The position numbers and the translations under genes were made by a program. Shown in pieces: positions 37,066 to 46,232 of a stretch of DNA of 64,000 nucleotides (its first letter is position 1; each line of letters starts with the position of its first letter). Source of the stretch: Synechococcus sp. AG-679-D13 (GTDB lineage: Bacteria; Cyanobacteriota; Cyanobacteriia; PCC-6307; Cyanobiaceae); contig QCUM01000003.1 of NCBI GenBank assembly GCA_003210735.1, positions 1-64,000 on the forward strand, given 5' to 3'. A model generated the notes under the pieces. That model did not search any database. It was not told the origin of the DNA and was given only the letters and a program-made list of their open reading frames with translations.

Positions 37066-37553
37066 TGGCCTTAGGTGCTGGAGACAAATTTGGATTTGGG
37101 AAGCTCTTCGGCAAAGGCCAAAGAGGAAAGGCTTCCGTTGCTGTCGTAGACAATCAAGAAGAAGTCAAAGAGGAGAGTTTCAAGAAGCTCAAACACTGTC
37201 TTGGTTCCAATCAGGCTCTGCGCCGAGCTCGCAAGCGCGTTGGAAGACGCTCCATCGCAGCGCAACTCCAGCACTCCGCTGAGACCCCGATCCATCCGCT
37301 CTGGTCCTATCTCCCCAGCGAATCTCGATCTCGACGGTCTCTGGCCCGCGTGCGCTTGCGTCGTCTCTGGGCCTGGCTTAAGGAGAGTCGTCAGCGCATT
37401 GCTGCGGTGCTGATTTGTTATGTGTTGATCTGGTTGATCCCCATTTTGCTTGGGCAACCTCTGATGACGGTTTTCGCCTTTTTACCCCTTGTATTGGTGC
37501 CACCAGTTGGTTTTCTGATCTATTGGCTGGTCTGGCAGGAGTTTCACGCCTGA
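37065..37553 (+). CDS. Small two-helix membrane protein of the secretion operon
   Basis: 162 residues, not recognised. The first ~110 residues are basic and hydrophilic (many Arg/Lys), with no signal peptide. Two hydrophobic helices near 112-133 and 138-157 (CYVLIWLIPILLGQPL, LPLVLVPPVGFLIYWLVW) end the protein. The basic N-terminal part should face the cytoplasm. It begins at the last base of the hlyD stop codon and ends where the isomerase gene starts, so it is made in step with the exporter and may be an accessory or assembly factor. Confidence 0.75.
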   Translation: MALGAGDKFGFGKLFGKGQRGKASVAVVDNQEEVKEESFKKLKHCLGSNQALRRARKRVGRRSIAAQLQHSAETPIHPLWSYLPSESRSRRSLARVRLRRLWAWLKESRQRIAAVLICYVLIWLIPILLGQPLMTVFAFLPLVLVPPVGFLIYWLVWQEFHA

Positions 37554-38326
37554 TGAACGAGACGCAACCTTCAGTAAAAGACCAGTGGATTGAACTCAAA
37601 CCTGGAGTTCCCTTTATTTCATCCCAGGAACTCAATCGCATTGCCAGGCAGCAAGGACTTTGCCTAGCCATTGCCCAGGCCGCTGTTTACGACGAAATCT
37701 GTCAGGCAATCGATCTACCCGAAGACGATGTTGACCAGCTCACTCAGATATACCTATCCGAACAGGGCATCACTGCTCAGGATCAACTACAACCATTCCT
37801 GAACAGCAAGAGCTGGACGGAGGACGATCTGATCTACTTCGCTACCAAAGGGCATCGAGTCAGCGTGTTTCAGAGTCAGGCCTTTGCGGAAGAAGTCGAG
37901 CTGCGTTTTCTCAACCGCAAGCTGGATCTCGACCAAGTCACCTACTCGCTGATTCGCGTTGCCAACGGTGATCTGGCCTTTGAATTGCATCAACAGCTTC
38001 TGGAAGGAGAAGCCAGTTTTGAAGAGTTGGCCGCCAACTATTCCGAGGGATCTGAACAACAAACAAGAGGACTTCTGGGCCCTTACCCACTGAGCCAAGC
38101 CAATGAAACGGTTGCCGAGAAACTACGGGTCAGTCAACCCGGGCAGTTATGGCCACCATTTTTTCTCGAGGACATCTGGGTGATATTGCGGCTCGAGCAC
38201 TGGGAAGGTGCCCGCCTCGATGACAACACTAAAGAAGCCATGCTTGATGAAATTTTCGACGAATGGCTAAACAAACGCGTAATGCGATATCTCAATGGTA
38301 ACAATCCTGGAGCACTCCCTAATTGA
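37553..38326 (+). CDS. PpiC/SurA-type peptidyl-prolyl isomerase
   Basis: 257 residues from the ATG at 37553, which overlaps the preceding stop (TGATG). Residues ~1-130 are helical and SurA-like, and ~140-235 are a parvulin domain (EGEASFEELAANYSEGSE, then LGPYPLSQ and LRVSQPGQLWPPFFLED). There is no signal peptide, so it probably acts in the cytoplasm or at the membrane on secretion cargo. Parvulins next to type I exporters occur in other cyanobacteria and may hold or fold the substrate. It is the last gene of the four-gene coupled operon. Confidence 0.85.
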   Translation: MNETQPSVKDQWIELKPGVPFISSQELNRIARQQGLCLAIAQAAVYDEICQAIDLPEDDVDQLTQIYLSEQGITAQDQLQPFLNSKSWTEDDLIYFATKGHRVSVFQSQAFAEEVELRFLNRKLDLDQVTYSLIRVANGDLAFELHQQLLEGEASFEELAANYSEGSEQQTRGLLGPYPLSQANETVAEKLRVSQPGQLWPPFFLEDIWVILRLEHWEGARLDDNTKEAMLDEIFDEWLNKRVMRYLNGNNPGALPN

Positions 38327-38340
38327 AGTCAAAAGGAGAA

Positions 38341-39414
38341 TCAAAAGCTCTGCAATTCCTGCAATAGCCACTCAGGAAGCCCAGCAGTTGCTTCAAACGC
38401 AATTGCGTTTGGGGCGTAATACAGCAGGGTGGCCAACAACGGGCCGTGACATTCAGGATTCTGAATATTGGCTGAGAGCGCTGGAAGATCTTGACGGGCC
38501 CTTGCATCGTCGTCATCCACCAGCTCTTTGCCGAAACCGGAGGTAATCAAGCTACGAGTGATTAACCCAACGGGCAGCTGATAGAGACTCTCAACCTGCG
38601 AAGATTCCACATCAAGCCACAGCTGAGCCAACACCTTGCGCAGTCCACTAAGTTCCGACAGAGTCTCCTCATCCTCTGGAGCCATCCCATAAAGATTGAC
38701 GAGGGATTTCATACGGGTGAGCGCACCCTCATCACGAAACCAATCCAAGGCGTCTTCACCACGACGATCCGTGAGCGGGAGAAAATCTTCCTTATAAACC
38801 GTTGCTTGCTCAACAGCAGGCTGAGTAATTTCGGAGGCCGGTTCGAGTAAACCAGCGGGACCCTCGAGCTCATGTTTCAACTCTGGAGCGCAATAAGCCA
38901 CATAATCTGCCAACAGCCAGTTGGGTAGTGCATGTATGGGATCTGCAAGTTTCAACTTGCCGGGTTTGGTATAGGGCATCAAAGCCAGAATTACATTCAA
39001 CTGACTTGAAACAGCCTCTGGTTTCACCATTTCGGCTGCTAGCTGATCGCGCCAAATTTTTTCATCGCTCGACAACATTTGTTGTCCAAGCCCGCAATTC
39101 AGCTGCTGGCGTTGCAAGTCGCCAATCCCACCGGCATAAAGCTCTTCCAATTGATCCACTGGAGCCGACAGCCAGAACACTGCGAGGCGATGCCGTGCCA
39201 AACGGGCCGCTTTCAAGCTCAAAGCAGTGGGTTGAAGCGAGGCCTCGCGAAATAAGCCCTCCAACCTGGACACTGACCAAGGCTGTGCAGGCATCGCCAG
39301 GCTGATGCCCAAACGCTCCGGAGCCGGCACCTGAAGCGCTACCTGCCCCAAAAGGTCGATGCTTTCTACGGAGTGCCTGCCAAGTCGTTGTCTAAGCCAG
39401 GTGCGCAAACCCAT
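38341..39414 (-). CDS. Hypothetical protein with repeated LPxWLL motif
   Basis: 357 residues, not recognised. Two similar segments stand out: LNVILALMPYTKPGKLKL followed by LPNWLLADYVAYCAPEL, and LLATLLYYAPNAIAFEA followed by GLPEWLLQELQSF at the C-terminus. An early copy may be degenerate. No signal peptide or transmembrane segment was seen. It is convergent with the secretion operon (14 bases) and divergent from a glycosyltransferase, so it is likely to work in surface glycan or secretion processes. Confidence 0.6.
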   Translation of the reverse strand: MGLRTWLRQRLGRHSVESIDLLGQVALQVPAPERLGISLAMPAQPWSVSRLEGLFREASLQPTALSLKAARLARHRLAVFWLSAPVDQLEELYAGGIGDLQRQQLNCGLGQQMLSSDEKIWRDQLAAEMVKPEAVSSQLNVILALMPYTKPGKLKLADPIHALPNWLLADYVAYCAPELKHELEGPAGLLEPASEITQPAVEQATVYKEDFLPLTDRRGEDALDWFRDEGALTRMKSLVNLYGMAPEDEETLSELSGLRKVLAQLWLDVESSQVESLYQLPVGLITRSLITSGFGKELVDDDDARARQDLPALSANIQNPECHGPLLATLLYYAPNAIAFEATAGLPEWLLQELQSF

Positions 39415-39482
39415 AGGTATGGCTTGTTTTGAATTGCGGCTGAGGTTACGCGGTTCGATGTCTAAGCCATAGGGTTTAGGCC

Positions 39483-40697
39483 ATGAACCTGTTGTTGATC
39501 CACCAGAATTTTCCAGGTCAATTCCGTGACCTAGCTCCTGCCTGGCTGGAGAAAGGCCACCAAGTGAGTGCCATCAGTGCAGCTGATCCACCGGCGGGAA
39601 ATGCCTGGAGCGGCTTGATTCATTACATGTATCAGTTGCCCGCATCAAGCAGGCTCACCATGCTGCAGAGGGGAAAAACCGTCGGTGGGATATGCCGGGA
39701 ACTCAAAAAACAGGAGCTCCAGCCAGACTTTGTTCTTGCTCACAGCGGCTGGGGAGAAGCACTTCAATTGCGGAGTGTCTGGAGGAACACTCCCCTCATT
39801 GTGATGCCAGAGCTTTGGGGCCATGCCTCTGCCCTAGGAATCGGTTTCGATCCAGATCTGAACGGAAAAACTCTGTATGGAGACCCCTTTTTATTGCCAA
39901 ATCTGGTCAGCGAGCTCTGCATCATACAAGCTAATGCGGCTCTTGTAGCCAGCCGCAATCAGCTCAATAGCTTCCCTCACCAATTGAGAAATAAGCTGAC
40001 TCTCCTGCCCGAGGGATTAGATCTAAGCACAATCCACCCGAACAACAAGGCGACAGTGGAACTAGCAAATACCTACCTGAAAGCTGGAGATCCAATTGTC
40101 ACTTTCGTTTCACGTCAACTGGAACCTTTGCGTGGACTGCGGCAGGTTCTCCGGGCCTGGCCCGAAGTCAGCAAAGCTCATCCTCAAGCCCAGCTGCTGT
40201 TGATCGGTGATGAGCACCACAATGGCTACGGGATGGAAACCCCAAGCGGCGACAGTCATCTGCAAGATTGCATTGCGCTATGGGATCAACAGGTTGATCG
40301 CAATCGCGTTCACCTTCTCGGCTATGTAGATCACGCCAGGATGCTGCAGCTTTTGCAATGCAGTGCGTGCCACCTTGCGTTGAGTTATCCCTACACCCTG
40401 TCGTGGAGCGTGCTCGAGGCTATGGCTTGCGCTGCGCCGATAATCACCAATATTGGAAGCCCAGTCGAACAGGAGCTGATCGACAATCAGAGCGGTTTAG
40501 TCGTTCCTTTTGACGACCCAGCAGCACTGGCCGCAGCCATTTTGGGACTTCTATCCAATCCAGAGCAAAGTAGAAGATTGGGCCAAGCGGGGAGAAAGAT
40601 TGTTGAAGAACGCTTCAATCTCCAGACATCGTTAAAGCAGTACGAAGAGCTCTTCCAGCAACTGCATCGCGATAGCAATCAAGCAGCCTCTAATTGA
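39483..40697 (+). CDS. Glycosyltransferase family 4 protein
   Basis: 404 residues, GT-B fold. MNLLLIHQNFPGQFRDLA is the N-terminal glycine-rich opening typical of Glyco_trans_4_3-type proteins; VLAHSGWGEAL and MPELWGH follow. The C-terminal half has FVSRQLEPLRGLRQVLRA, HLLGYVDHARMLQLLQCS and LSWSVLEAMACAAPIITN with the acidic donor motif. The substrate is unknown. It is probably part of the surface-polysaccharide locus. Its 3' end overlaps the convergent gene by 19 bases. Confidence 0.87.
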   Translation: MNLLLIHQNFPGQFRDLAPAWLEKGHQVSAISAADPPAGNAWSGLIHYMYQLPASSRLTMLQRGKTVGGICRELKKQELQPDFVLAHSGWGEALQLRSVWRNTPLIVMPELWGHASALGIGFDPDLNGKTLYGDPFLLPNLVSELCIIQANAALVASRNQLNSFPHQLRNKLTLLPEGLDLSTIHPNNKATVELANTYLKAGDPIVTFVSRQLEPLRGLRQVLRAWPEVSKAHPQAQLLLIGDEHHNGYGMETPSGDSHLQDCIALWDQQVDRNRVHLLGYVDHARMLQLLQCSACHLALSYPYTLSWSVLEAMACAAPIITNIGSPVEQELIDNQSGLVVPFDDPAALAAAILGLLSNPEQSRRLGQAGRKIVEERFNLQTSLKQYEELFQQLHRDSNQAASN

Positions 40698-41857
40698 TCT
40701 AACCGTTGAAAGAGCAACTGCAGCATTCCATCCCAATCTCCAGGCCGGGGTTGACGAATAAGTTTGAGTGACCTGTACAGCGGTGTTGTACTACGACCGC
40801 GTTGCCATCTGCTTGCTGCAGACCAAGGGAGCATTAGCCAGGCAGGGAAGTCCAAGACACCAGCCAGATGAGCGGCTGCCGTATCCACCGTGAGCAACAG
40901 CTGGCAACCAAGCAGAGCCTCAGCCTGCTCCAAAAAATCAGCACCGTGGGGAACAGCAGAATCTCCAAGCTGCAACGACACCACAACTAGGCCACGAGCT
41001 TCTAATGAAGCTTGAAGGCGTTCACGCACAACCGGCGGCAACGACTTACGCCGATATTCCAGAGCATTAAATGGGTCGTCCTTGTAACGACCCGATTCCC
41101 ATACCAAGCCAATCGTTTTGGTTTGAGGGAACACCGCTGAACGTTTTGGCAGCCGCAATACATGTCCTGGCGACAAAGAATCACAACCCAAGAGTGTTGG
41201 AAGACTGAGCAGAGAGCCATGACATGAGTGTTGAAAGGACTTAAACGTGATCTCATCCCGCGAGCGGACTCTCAGGCGATTCCCCAGCCATGCCAGGCCA
41301 TCCCGCAACAAGTTCACCAGTGGCGTTCTGACACAAACAGTGATGTGCTCGACGCGTTGCAACGCAATGGGTAGCCATCGAAGTGCCTGCAAGCTGTCTC
41401 CAAAACCCTGCTCATCCCAGATCAAAACGCTTTTGACCTGTGGCCAGCCTTGCCAATGCGGACAGGGCAAAGCAGCTGTTGGCAGAGCCTCCAATTGGAA
41501 GCGATGCTCGGCCAAGGCCCAGGCTTCTGGCCAAGCTTCCAAACCCATCAGAGCGCGACTGCGACTCCATTGCACTACCGGCGAGGAGCCTCCGGGATCG
41601 GCGAGGTAAAAAGCAGCATCCGCCTGCGAGAACAAGCCCAAATCGATCAGCACCTCGGCCTGCACCCGGTATGCACGTGGATCAACGCAACCTTCGGGCC
41701 ATGCCTGAGGACGTACAGCCCAGCGACTCCAACTGAGCGCATCAGCCAATTGATCCGAACGGCGGAGATATTTGGCCAGATTGCTGAGCGACCCGCCGTT
41801 GTCAGGGAACCCCAATACGTCCCTTCGAGCCTGGTGAAGCACGTCAAACCCAGTCAT
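40679..41857 (-). CDS. TPR / GT9-like glycosyltransferase
   Basis: 392 residues. The first ~130 residues form TPR-like helices (LSNLAKYLRRSDQLADALSW, RAYRVQAEVLIDLGLFSQAD). The remainder resembles heptosyltransferase/GT9-type or TPR-linked GT-B enzymes: VLIWDEQGFGDSLQALRWLP and TVDTAAAHLAGVLDFPAWLML with the D-T-A-x-x-H-L motif. The donor is not determined by sequence. Heptose donors are made elsewhere in the window, but as GDP-heptose rather than the ADP-heptose used by classical GT9. Confidence 0.75.
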   Translation of the reverse strand: MTGFDVLHQARRDVLGFPDNGGSLSNLAKYLRRSDQLADALSWSRWAVRPQAWPEGCVDPRAYRVQAEVLIDLGLFSQADAAFYLADPGGSSPVVQWSRSRALMGLEAWPEAWALAEHRFQLEALPTAALPCPHWQGWPQVKSVLIWDEQGFGDSLQALRWLPIALQRVEHITVCVRTPLVNLLRDGLAWLGNRLRVRSRDEITFKSFQHSCHGSLLSLPTLLGCDSLSPGHVLRLPKRSAVFPQTKTIGLVWESGRYKDDPFNALEYRRKSLPPVVRERLQASLEARGLVVVSLQLGDSAVPHGADFLEQAEALLGCQLLLTVDTAAAHLAGVLDFPAWLMLPWSAASRWQRGRSTTPLYRSLKLIRQPRPGDWDGMLQLLFQRLDQLEAA

Positions 41858-42017
41858 TGCATTGGATCTAGGGATACAAGCAAGATTCGATAGTGGCGAG
41901 ACCGGTCAGTAACTACGCGGATTTTGCGTAACGGCCTTGAAATTGTCCCAATGGATACCGGAGTAATGAAAAGAGCATTTAGGCTCGCCAGGAGCGTCTC
42001 TCATCTCCTCGTTAGCC

Positions 42018-42674
42018 ATGGCAACTCTCGGTCAGGACATTCCTGATATTGAAGTCACACTTCCAGAAGAAGCAGCTGACAGCATTGAAATCGTTGAGCT
42101 TGATTCAGGCATTGAGGTTGCCGTCACCAAGAAAGTTTCCGACGTTAAAGTCACTTCCGAAACCGGTTCTACAACAGCTGTTGTAGGAAAAAAAGTTGCC
42201 ACATCAACTTTCACAGCCAAAACAGAAAAGGGTGATTCCTCAACTGTTGCTTTCAATACAACCAAAATTAATGAAAGTGACATTGTTGTCAAAGGTAAAG
42301 GTGATGGCGTCGTAAACGTCAACACTGGTCGCTTCAACAACAGCAGCGTCACTTTTAAGAAAAAATCTGCTGACTCTGTTCAATTCAATAACGGAGTTGA
42401 AGTTCGGAACGCCAGCATTGATGGCGGCAAGGGTGCCGATACCATCACCTTTAAGGAAAATTCTATTATTAAGGGTAGAAACGAAATCACCCTTGGCAAA
42501 GGTAGAGACGTTCTTGAGCTTCCTGCCAACAAAATTGGCAAAGGCTCAATTGTTGTTACTGATTTGTCTAAGAAGGACACCATCAAAATTGGTGATGATT
42601 CCTTCAGTGGCAAAGATATTCTTAATGGTGAAGTCGAACTACCCAGCTACATCGAAATCCAAGGTCTCGACTGA
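42018..42674 (+). CDS. Repetitive beta-rich protein, candidate type I secretion cargo
   Basis: 218 residues, not recognised. It is rich in Val, Thr, Lys, Asp, Ser and Asn, with few aromatics and no cysteine. It has a regular beta-strand pattern with repeating Asn/Gly turns (VKGKGDGVVNVNTGRFNN, RNASIDGGKGADTITFKEN, RNEITLGKGRDVLELPAN). The GKGADTITF and GKGRDVLEL units look like loose RTX/haemolysin-type GGxGxDxL repeats. No N-terminal signal peptide is visible, which fits type I export. A strong terminator follows. Cargo status is inferred from the repeats and from the exporter operon 3.7 kb upstream. Confidence 0.65.
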   Translation: MATLGQDIPDIEVTLPEEAADSIEIVELDSGIEVAVTKKVSDVKVTSETGSTTAVVGKKVATSTFTAKTEKGDSSTVAFNTTKINESDIVVKGKGDGVVNVNTGRFNNSSVTFKKKSADSVQFNNGVEVRNASIDGGKGADTITFKENSIIKGRNEITLGKGRDVLELPANKIGKGSIVVTDLSKKDTIKIGDDSFSGKDILNGEVELPSYIEIQGLD

Positions 42675-42695
42675 GCCCTTACAGCTTCAATTTTT

Positions 42696-42723
42696 AAGCC
42701 CCTCTCGAGGGGCTTTTTTTTTT
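42696..42723 (+). terminator. Rho-independent terminator after the repetitive protein
   Basis: AAGCCCCTC and GAGGGGCTT arms around a minimal loop, with a run of ten T, begin 21 bases after the stop codon. It isolates the highly expressed-looking short gene from purB. Confidence 0.92.
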
Positions 42724-42771
42724 GGCGACCCTTCTTTATAGAGTCTTGAGGTAATTCAACCGAGCGAGCCG

Positions 42772-44067
42772 GTGATTGAGCGCTATACCCTCCCTGAGAT
42801 GGGGGCCATCTGGAGTGAGAAGGCCAAGTTCCAAAGCTGGCTGGATGTGGAGATTGCAGCCACCGAAGCGAATTGCCGGCTAGGACGCGTACCCCAGGAG
42901 GCTCTGGACACGATCAAAACCAAGGCCCATTTCGAGGTTGAACGCATCCTCGAAATCGAAGCGGAAGTGCGCCACGACGTGATCGCCTTTCTCACCAACC
43001 TGAATGAATATGTGGGCGATGCCGGTCGTCACATCCATGTGGGCATGACCAGCAGCGATGTTCTCGATACAGGCCTGGCCCTGCAGCTCAAGCGTTCCGT
43101 CGCCTTGCTGCGGACCGAACTGGATCACCTCACCGATGCTTTAAGGGACCTGGCTCGCAAGCACAAGGGCACCGAGATGATCGGCCGCTCCCATGCCATT
43201 CATGGCGAACCGATCACCTTCGGATTCAAGATCGCCGGCTGGCTGGCGGAAGCGGAGCGCAACCGCAGCCGGCTGCAGAGGCTGGAAGAGGACGTGGCCG
43301 TTGGGCAGATCAGCGGTGCCATGGGCACCTATGCCAACACTGATCCCCAGGTGGAGGCGATCAGTTGCGACATCCTCGGCCTGACGCCCGACACCGCCAG
43401 CACCCAGGTGATCTCCCGGGATCGCCATGCCGATTACGTTCAGACGCTGGCCCTCGTTGCTGCCTCCTTGGATCGCTTTGCAACGGAGATTCGCAATCTG
43501 CAGCGCACCGATGTTCTGGAGGTGGAGGAGAACTTCGCCAAGGGGCAGAAGGGCAGCTCAGCCATGCCCCATAAACGCAATCCAATCCGCAGCGAGCGGA
43601 TCAGCGGTCTGGCCCGGGTGCTGCGTAGCTACGTGGTGGCAGCTCTGGAAAACGTGGCGCTGTGGCATGAACGGGACATCAGCCACAGCTCTACGGAACG
43701 AATGATGCTTCCGGATTGCTCTGTCACCTTGCACTTCATGCTGCGAGAGATGACCAGCGTGGTGAAGGGGCTTGGGGTCTACCCCAACAACATGCGGCGC
43801 AACATGAACGTCTATGGCGGTGTGGTGTTCAGCCAACGGGTGCTGCTGGCCCTTGTCGGCACTGGCATGAGCCGTGAAGAGGCCTACAAAATTGTGCAGC
43901 GCAACGCCCATACCGCCTGGAATACCGAAGGAGGGAACTTCCGCGCCAACCTCGAGGCCGATGACGATGTCACCAGTCGGCTCAGTGCGGCAGAGCTCAC
44001 CGAATGCTTCAGCACGGAATTGCACCAAGCCAATCTGGGCGTGATCTGGGAGCGGCTGGGCATTTGA
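42772..44067 (+). CDS. purB: Adenylosuccinate lyase
   Basis: 431 residues from the GTG at 42772, directly followed by IERYTLPEMGAIWS, the usual N-terminus. The enzyme cleaves SAICAR and adenylosuccinate in purine biosynthesis. The signature loop GSSAMPHKRNP, the histidine motif HVGMTSSDVLDTG and RSHAIHGEPITFG carry the catalytic residues. It is a core gene between island blocks. Confidence 0.97.
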   Translation: MIERYTLPEMGAIWSEKAKFQSWLDVEIAATEANCRLGRVPQEALDTIKTKAHFEVERILEIEAEVRHDVIAFLTNLNEYVGDAGRHIHVGMTSSDVLDTGLALQLKRSVALLRTELDHLTDALRDLARKHKGTEMIGRSHAIHGEPITFGFKIAGWLAEAERNRSRLQRLEEDVAVGQISGAMGTYANTDPQVEAISCDILGLTPDTASTQVISRDRHADYVQTLALVAASLDRFATEIRNLQRTDVLEVEENFAKGQKGSSAMPHKRNPIRSERISGLARVLRSYVVAALENVALWHERDISHSSTERMMLPDCSVTLHFMLREMTSVVKGLGVYPNNMRRNMNVYGGVVFSQRVLLALVGTGMSREEAYKIVQRNAHTAWNTEGGNFRANLEADDDVTSRLSAAELTECFSTELHQANLGVIWERLGI

Positions 44068-44071
44068 GACT

Positions 44072-44097
44072 TTGAAGGGGGCAAAATCCCCCTTCAA
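44072..44097. terminator. Strong hairpin between convergent purB and export gene
   Basis: TTGAAGGGGG and CCCCCTTCAA form a perfect 10-bp stem with a 6-base loop, 4 bases after the purB stop and 4 before the end of the convergent export gene. On the plus strand no long T run follows. Read leftward, the stem is followed by AAGTCTCAAA-like sequence. It probably terminates transcription from both sides. Confidence 0.65.
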
Positions 44098-44101
44098 TGC
44101 T

Positions 44102-45199
44102 TCAATTCGCCAAGCCGGTGGGCAGGCCCAGGATGCGGAAAATCGACGCTGCATTCACAATCGGCGTCAGCGGTGAGAACGCATCGGTCAGTCCATCGGT
44201 GACCTTCGCCAGTGCGGTTCGGTTCACAACCACCACATCCCCCTGGCGCAGAGGTGGATTGGTCGGGCTGCTGAGCACCGCCTTGGGATCAAAGCTCATC
44301 TCAGTGACAGAAGACTTGCCGTTGCCATCCACGCGGATCAACTCCACGGTGTTCTCACTTCCGCGACGGGTGATGCCTCCCGAAGCGAGGACCGCCTGGG
44401 AAAGAGGAGCATTCGAGGGAACCTGCTGAACCCCTGGGCGAGACACCTCACCAATCACGTTGACCTTGATCGTGTCTGGGGCGAAGTTCGATGCAGCGGT
44501 TGTGATCAGGTCAGCGTTATTGGCACCCACGCTTTGATGAACTCGGATGCTGTCACCGTCGTAAATCAACGGGTTGGGAGCGTGCCCCCCCTCACGAAGC
44601 ACCGACAGGTAATCGAACCGATACGTACGCGAACGCCCCCCTGGCGTCATGGCTGGCCGCAGCACTTCGATCTGAGATAAATCTCCACTGGCTGTCACGC
44701 CACCTGCTTTCTGAACCACATCCACCAACGTTGGCCAGCCCGTGGCTGTCGTGCTGGGAAGGCTGAACACTCCGGGGCGTTCCACCTGACCGGTGACCGT
44801 GACCTTGACCGGCCTGGATGCCTCAAGATCGAGATAAACAAGAGGTCGTCTCAAAAACTTTTCGTACCTGGCAGTGATCCGCAGACGCGCCTGCTCCAGG
44901 GTCAGACCCCAGACATCCACGGTGCCGATGCGCGGCAGATTGATGGTGCCGTCACTGAGCACCTCCACCTTGGCCTGATAGCCCTCCATCTTGAAGACCG
45001 ACATCGCCAGGCGGTCGCCAGGGCCGAGTCGGTAGCGCACAGCATCACGTCCTACAGATCCAAGACTGGAAGCCGCCGCAATCGGCGCTGCTGCGACTGG
45101 TGGAGCCGCTGCCACCGCAACAAAACCGGCCACCAGAGCTGCGCACCCAGCCATGTACCGGCCTTGAAGGGGGAACGAAGCACGAAGGGTGGCGGTCAT
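44102..45199 (-). CDS. Polysaccharide export protein (Wza/KpsD-like)
   Basis: 365 residues from the ATG at 45199; longer in-frame starts would run through a region that encodes the divergent gene. A signal-peptide-like hydrophobic stretch near residues 14-34 is followed by the Poly_export domain (RYRLGPGDRLAMSVF) and two SLBB-type domains (VTGQVERPGVFSLP and VIGEVSRPGVQQVP). A lipobox is not evident. Such proteins form the outer-membrane channel for capsule. It is the exit component of the capsule block and is divergent from the N-acyltransferase. Confidence 0.88.
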   Translation of the reverse strand: MTATLRASFPLQGRYMAGCAALVAGFVAVAAAPPVAAAPIAAASSLGSVGRDAVRYRLGPGDRLAMSVFKMEGYQAKVEVLSDGTINLPRIGTVDVWGLTLEQARLRITARYEKFLRRPLVYLDLEASRPVKVTVTGQVERPGVFSLPSTTATGWPTLVDVVQKAGGVTASGDLSQIEVLRPAMTPGGRSRTYRFDYLSVLREGGHAPNPLIYDGDSIRVHQSVGANNADLITTAASNFAPDTIKVNVIGEVSRPGVQQVPSNAPLSQAVLASGGITRRGSENTVELIRVDGNGKSSVTEMSFDPKAVLSSPTNPPLRQGDVVVVNRTALAKVTDGLTDAFSPLTPIVNAASIFRILGLPTGLAN

Positions 45200-45253
45200 A
45201 ACAGCATCCGAAACAAATCGGAGCACGAAGAGCGGCCTTAATCTTCCCTCAAA

Positions 45254-46186
45254 ATGAGACGGTTTGGAATAACAATGACGCTGTCTGGTCCGTCCATCCC
45301 GATCGCGATGGCCGAAGCCACCGACACCCGTCTGCTGGCCATCGACGAACTGGACCTGCACCTGCTGGCAGGAAGCAAGTTCGACGCTGTGGCCGACTCC
45401 GTTGGTCGGCTGAGGGAAGCCACATACCGCCAGCAACTGTCGGGTTCCGGCGACGAACGCGACCTCGACGGGCGCGATGCCCACTACGACCACCTTCTGC
45501 TGGTGGAACGCAAAAGCGGATCCTTAGCCGGCGCAGCACGCCTTCAGTTCATACCAGCCGGGTCCACCGAACTCCCCGGCCGAGAAGGGTCCTACCTGGA
45601 GCATGTGTATCCCGGAATCAAAGCTCAGCTCGCCGCCCAGCAAAACCATCTGGAGATCGGTCGTGTCGCCCTGGCGCAGCGCTTCCAGCGGCAGCCTCAT
45701 TCCCTGATGGCCCTGTTCCGTGGGGGAATCCTGTTGGCAGCACTCAGTGGTTATGACCTGCTGCACGGTTTGGTGTCTTACAACCATTTCGCCCAGAGCG
45801 ATGCCGTGAACACCGCTTTTCTCACAGCGATGATGCGCCCCCCCTACAGGCGCCAGGGCGTGGATCTGCCTGTTCCAAGACATCCCATCGCAGACATCGC
45901 ACCGGATGACAATCCTCACCCCAGCGGCAATATCCAGGCCCTGGAGCAGGAGATCCGGCGCCGCCACTCGGAAGACTTTCGCCTTCCGGTCCTGCTGCGT
46001 CAGTACTTCAACCTGATGGAAGCCAAGGTTTGCGACTTATCCCTGGCGCGCGACTTCAATCAGATCACTGAAATTCTGATGGCCGCCAATCTCCGCGACC
46101 TTCCCCCGGAACGGTTGGCACTGTTCATCGATCTTCCCCATCAACCGCTCTACCAACAGTTCAGCTGGTACCGCGGCAAGAAATGA
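45254..46186 (+). CDS. OlsB/GNAT-type N-acyltransferase
   Basis: 310 residues from the ATG at 45254 (ATGs at 45275 and 45308 are also possible). The acyltransferase core DAHYDHLLLVERKSGSLAG, then LEIGRVALAQRF, is the pattern of the Acetyltransf_5/OlsB family, which moves acyl chains from ACP onto an amine such as ornithine. A neighbouring ACP and ketosynthase support an acyl-ACP donor. The acceptor is unknown. The last ~100 residues are an extra region of unclear use. Confidence 0.7.
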   Translation: MRRFGITMTLSGPSIPIAMAEATDTRLLAIDELDLHLLAGSKFDAVADSVGRLREATYRQQLSGSGDERDLDGRDAHYDHLLLVERKSGSLAGAARLQFIPAGSTELPGREGSYLEHVYPGIKAQLAAQQNHLEIGRVALAQRFQRQPHSLMALFRGGILLAALSGYDLLHGLVSYNHFAQSDAVNTAFLTAMMRPPYRRQGVDLPVPRHPIADIAPDDNPHPSGNIQALEQEIRRRHSEDFRLPVLLRQYFNLMEAKVCDLSLARDFNQITEILMAANLRDLPPERLALFIDLPHQPLYQQFSWYRGKK

Positions 46187-46232
46187 CCCCTCCGACGCTG
46201 GTACTTTGACCTGACGACAGAGGACTGACGCG

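Noticed and set aside
44102-45493. Longer form of the export protein beginning at 45493
   Set aside because: The extra 98 residues lie opposite the N-acyltransferase gene and look like antisense translation; the ATG at 45199 leads directly into a signal-like segment.
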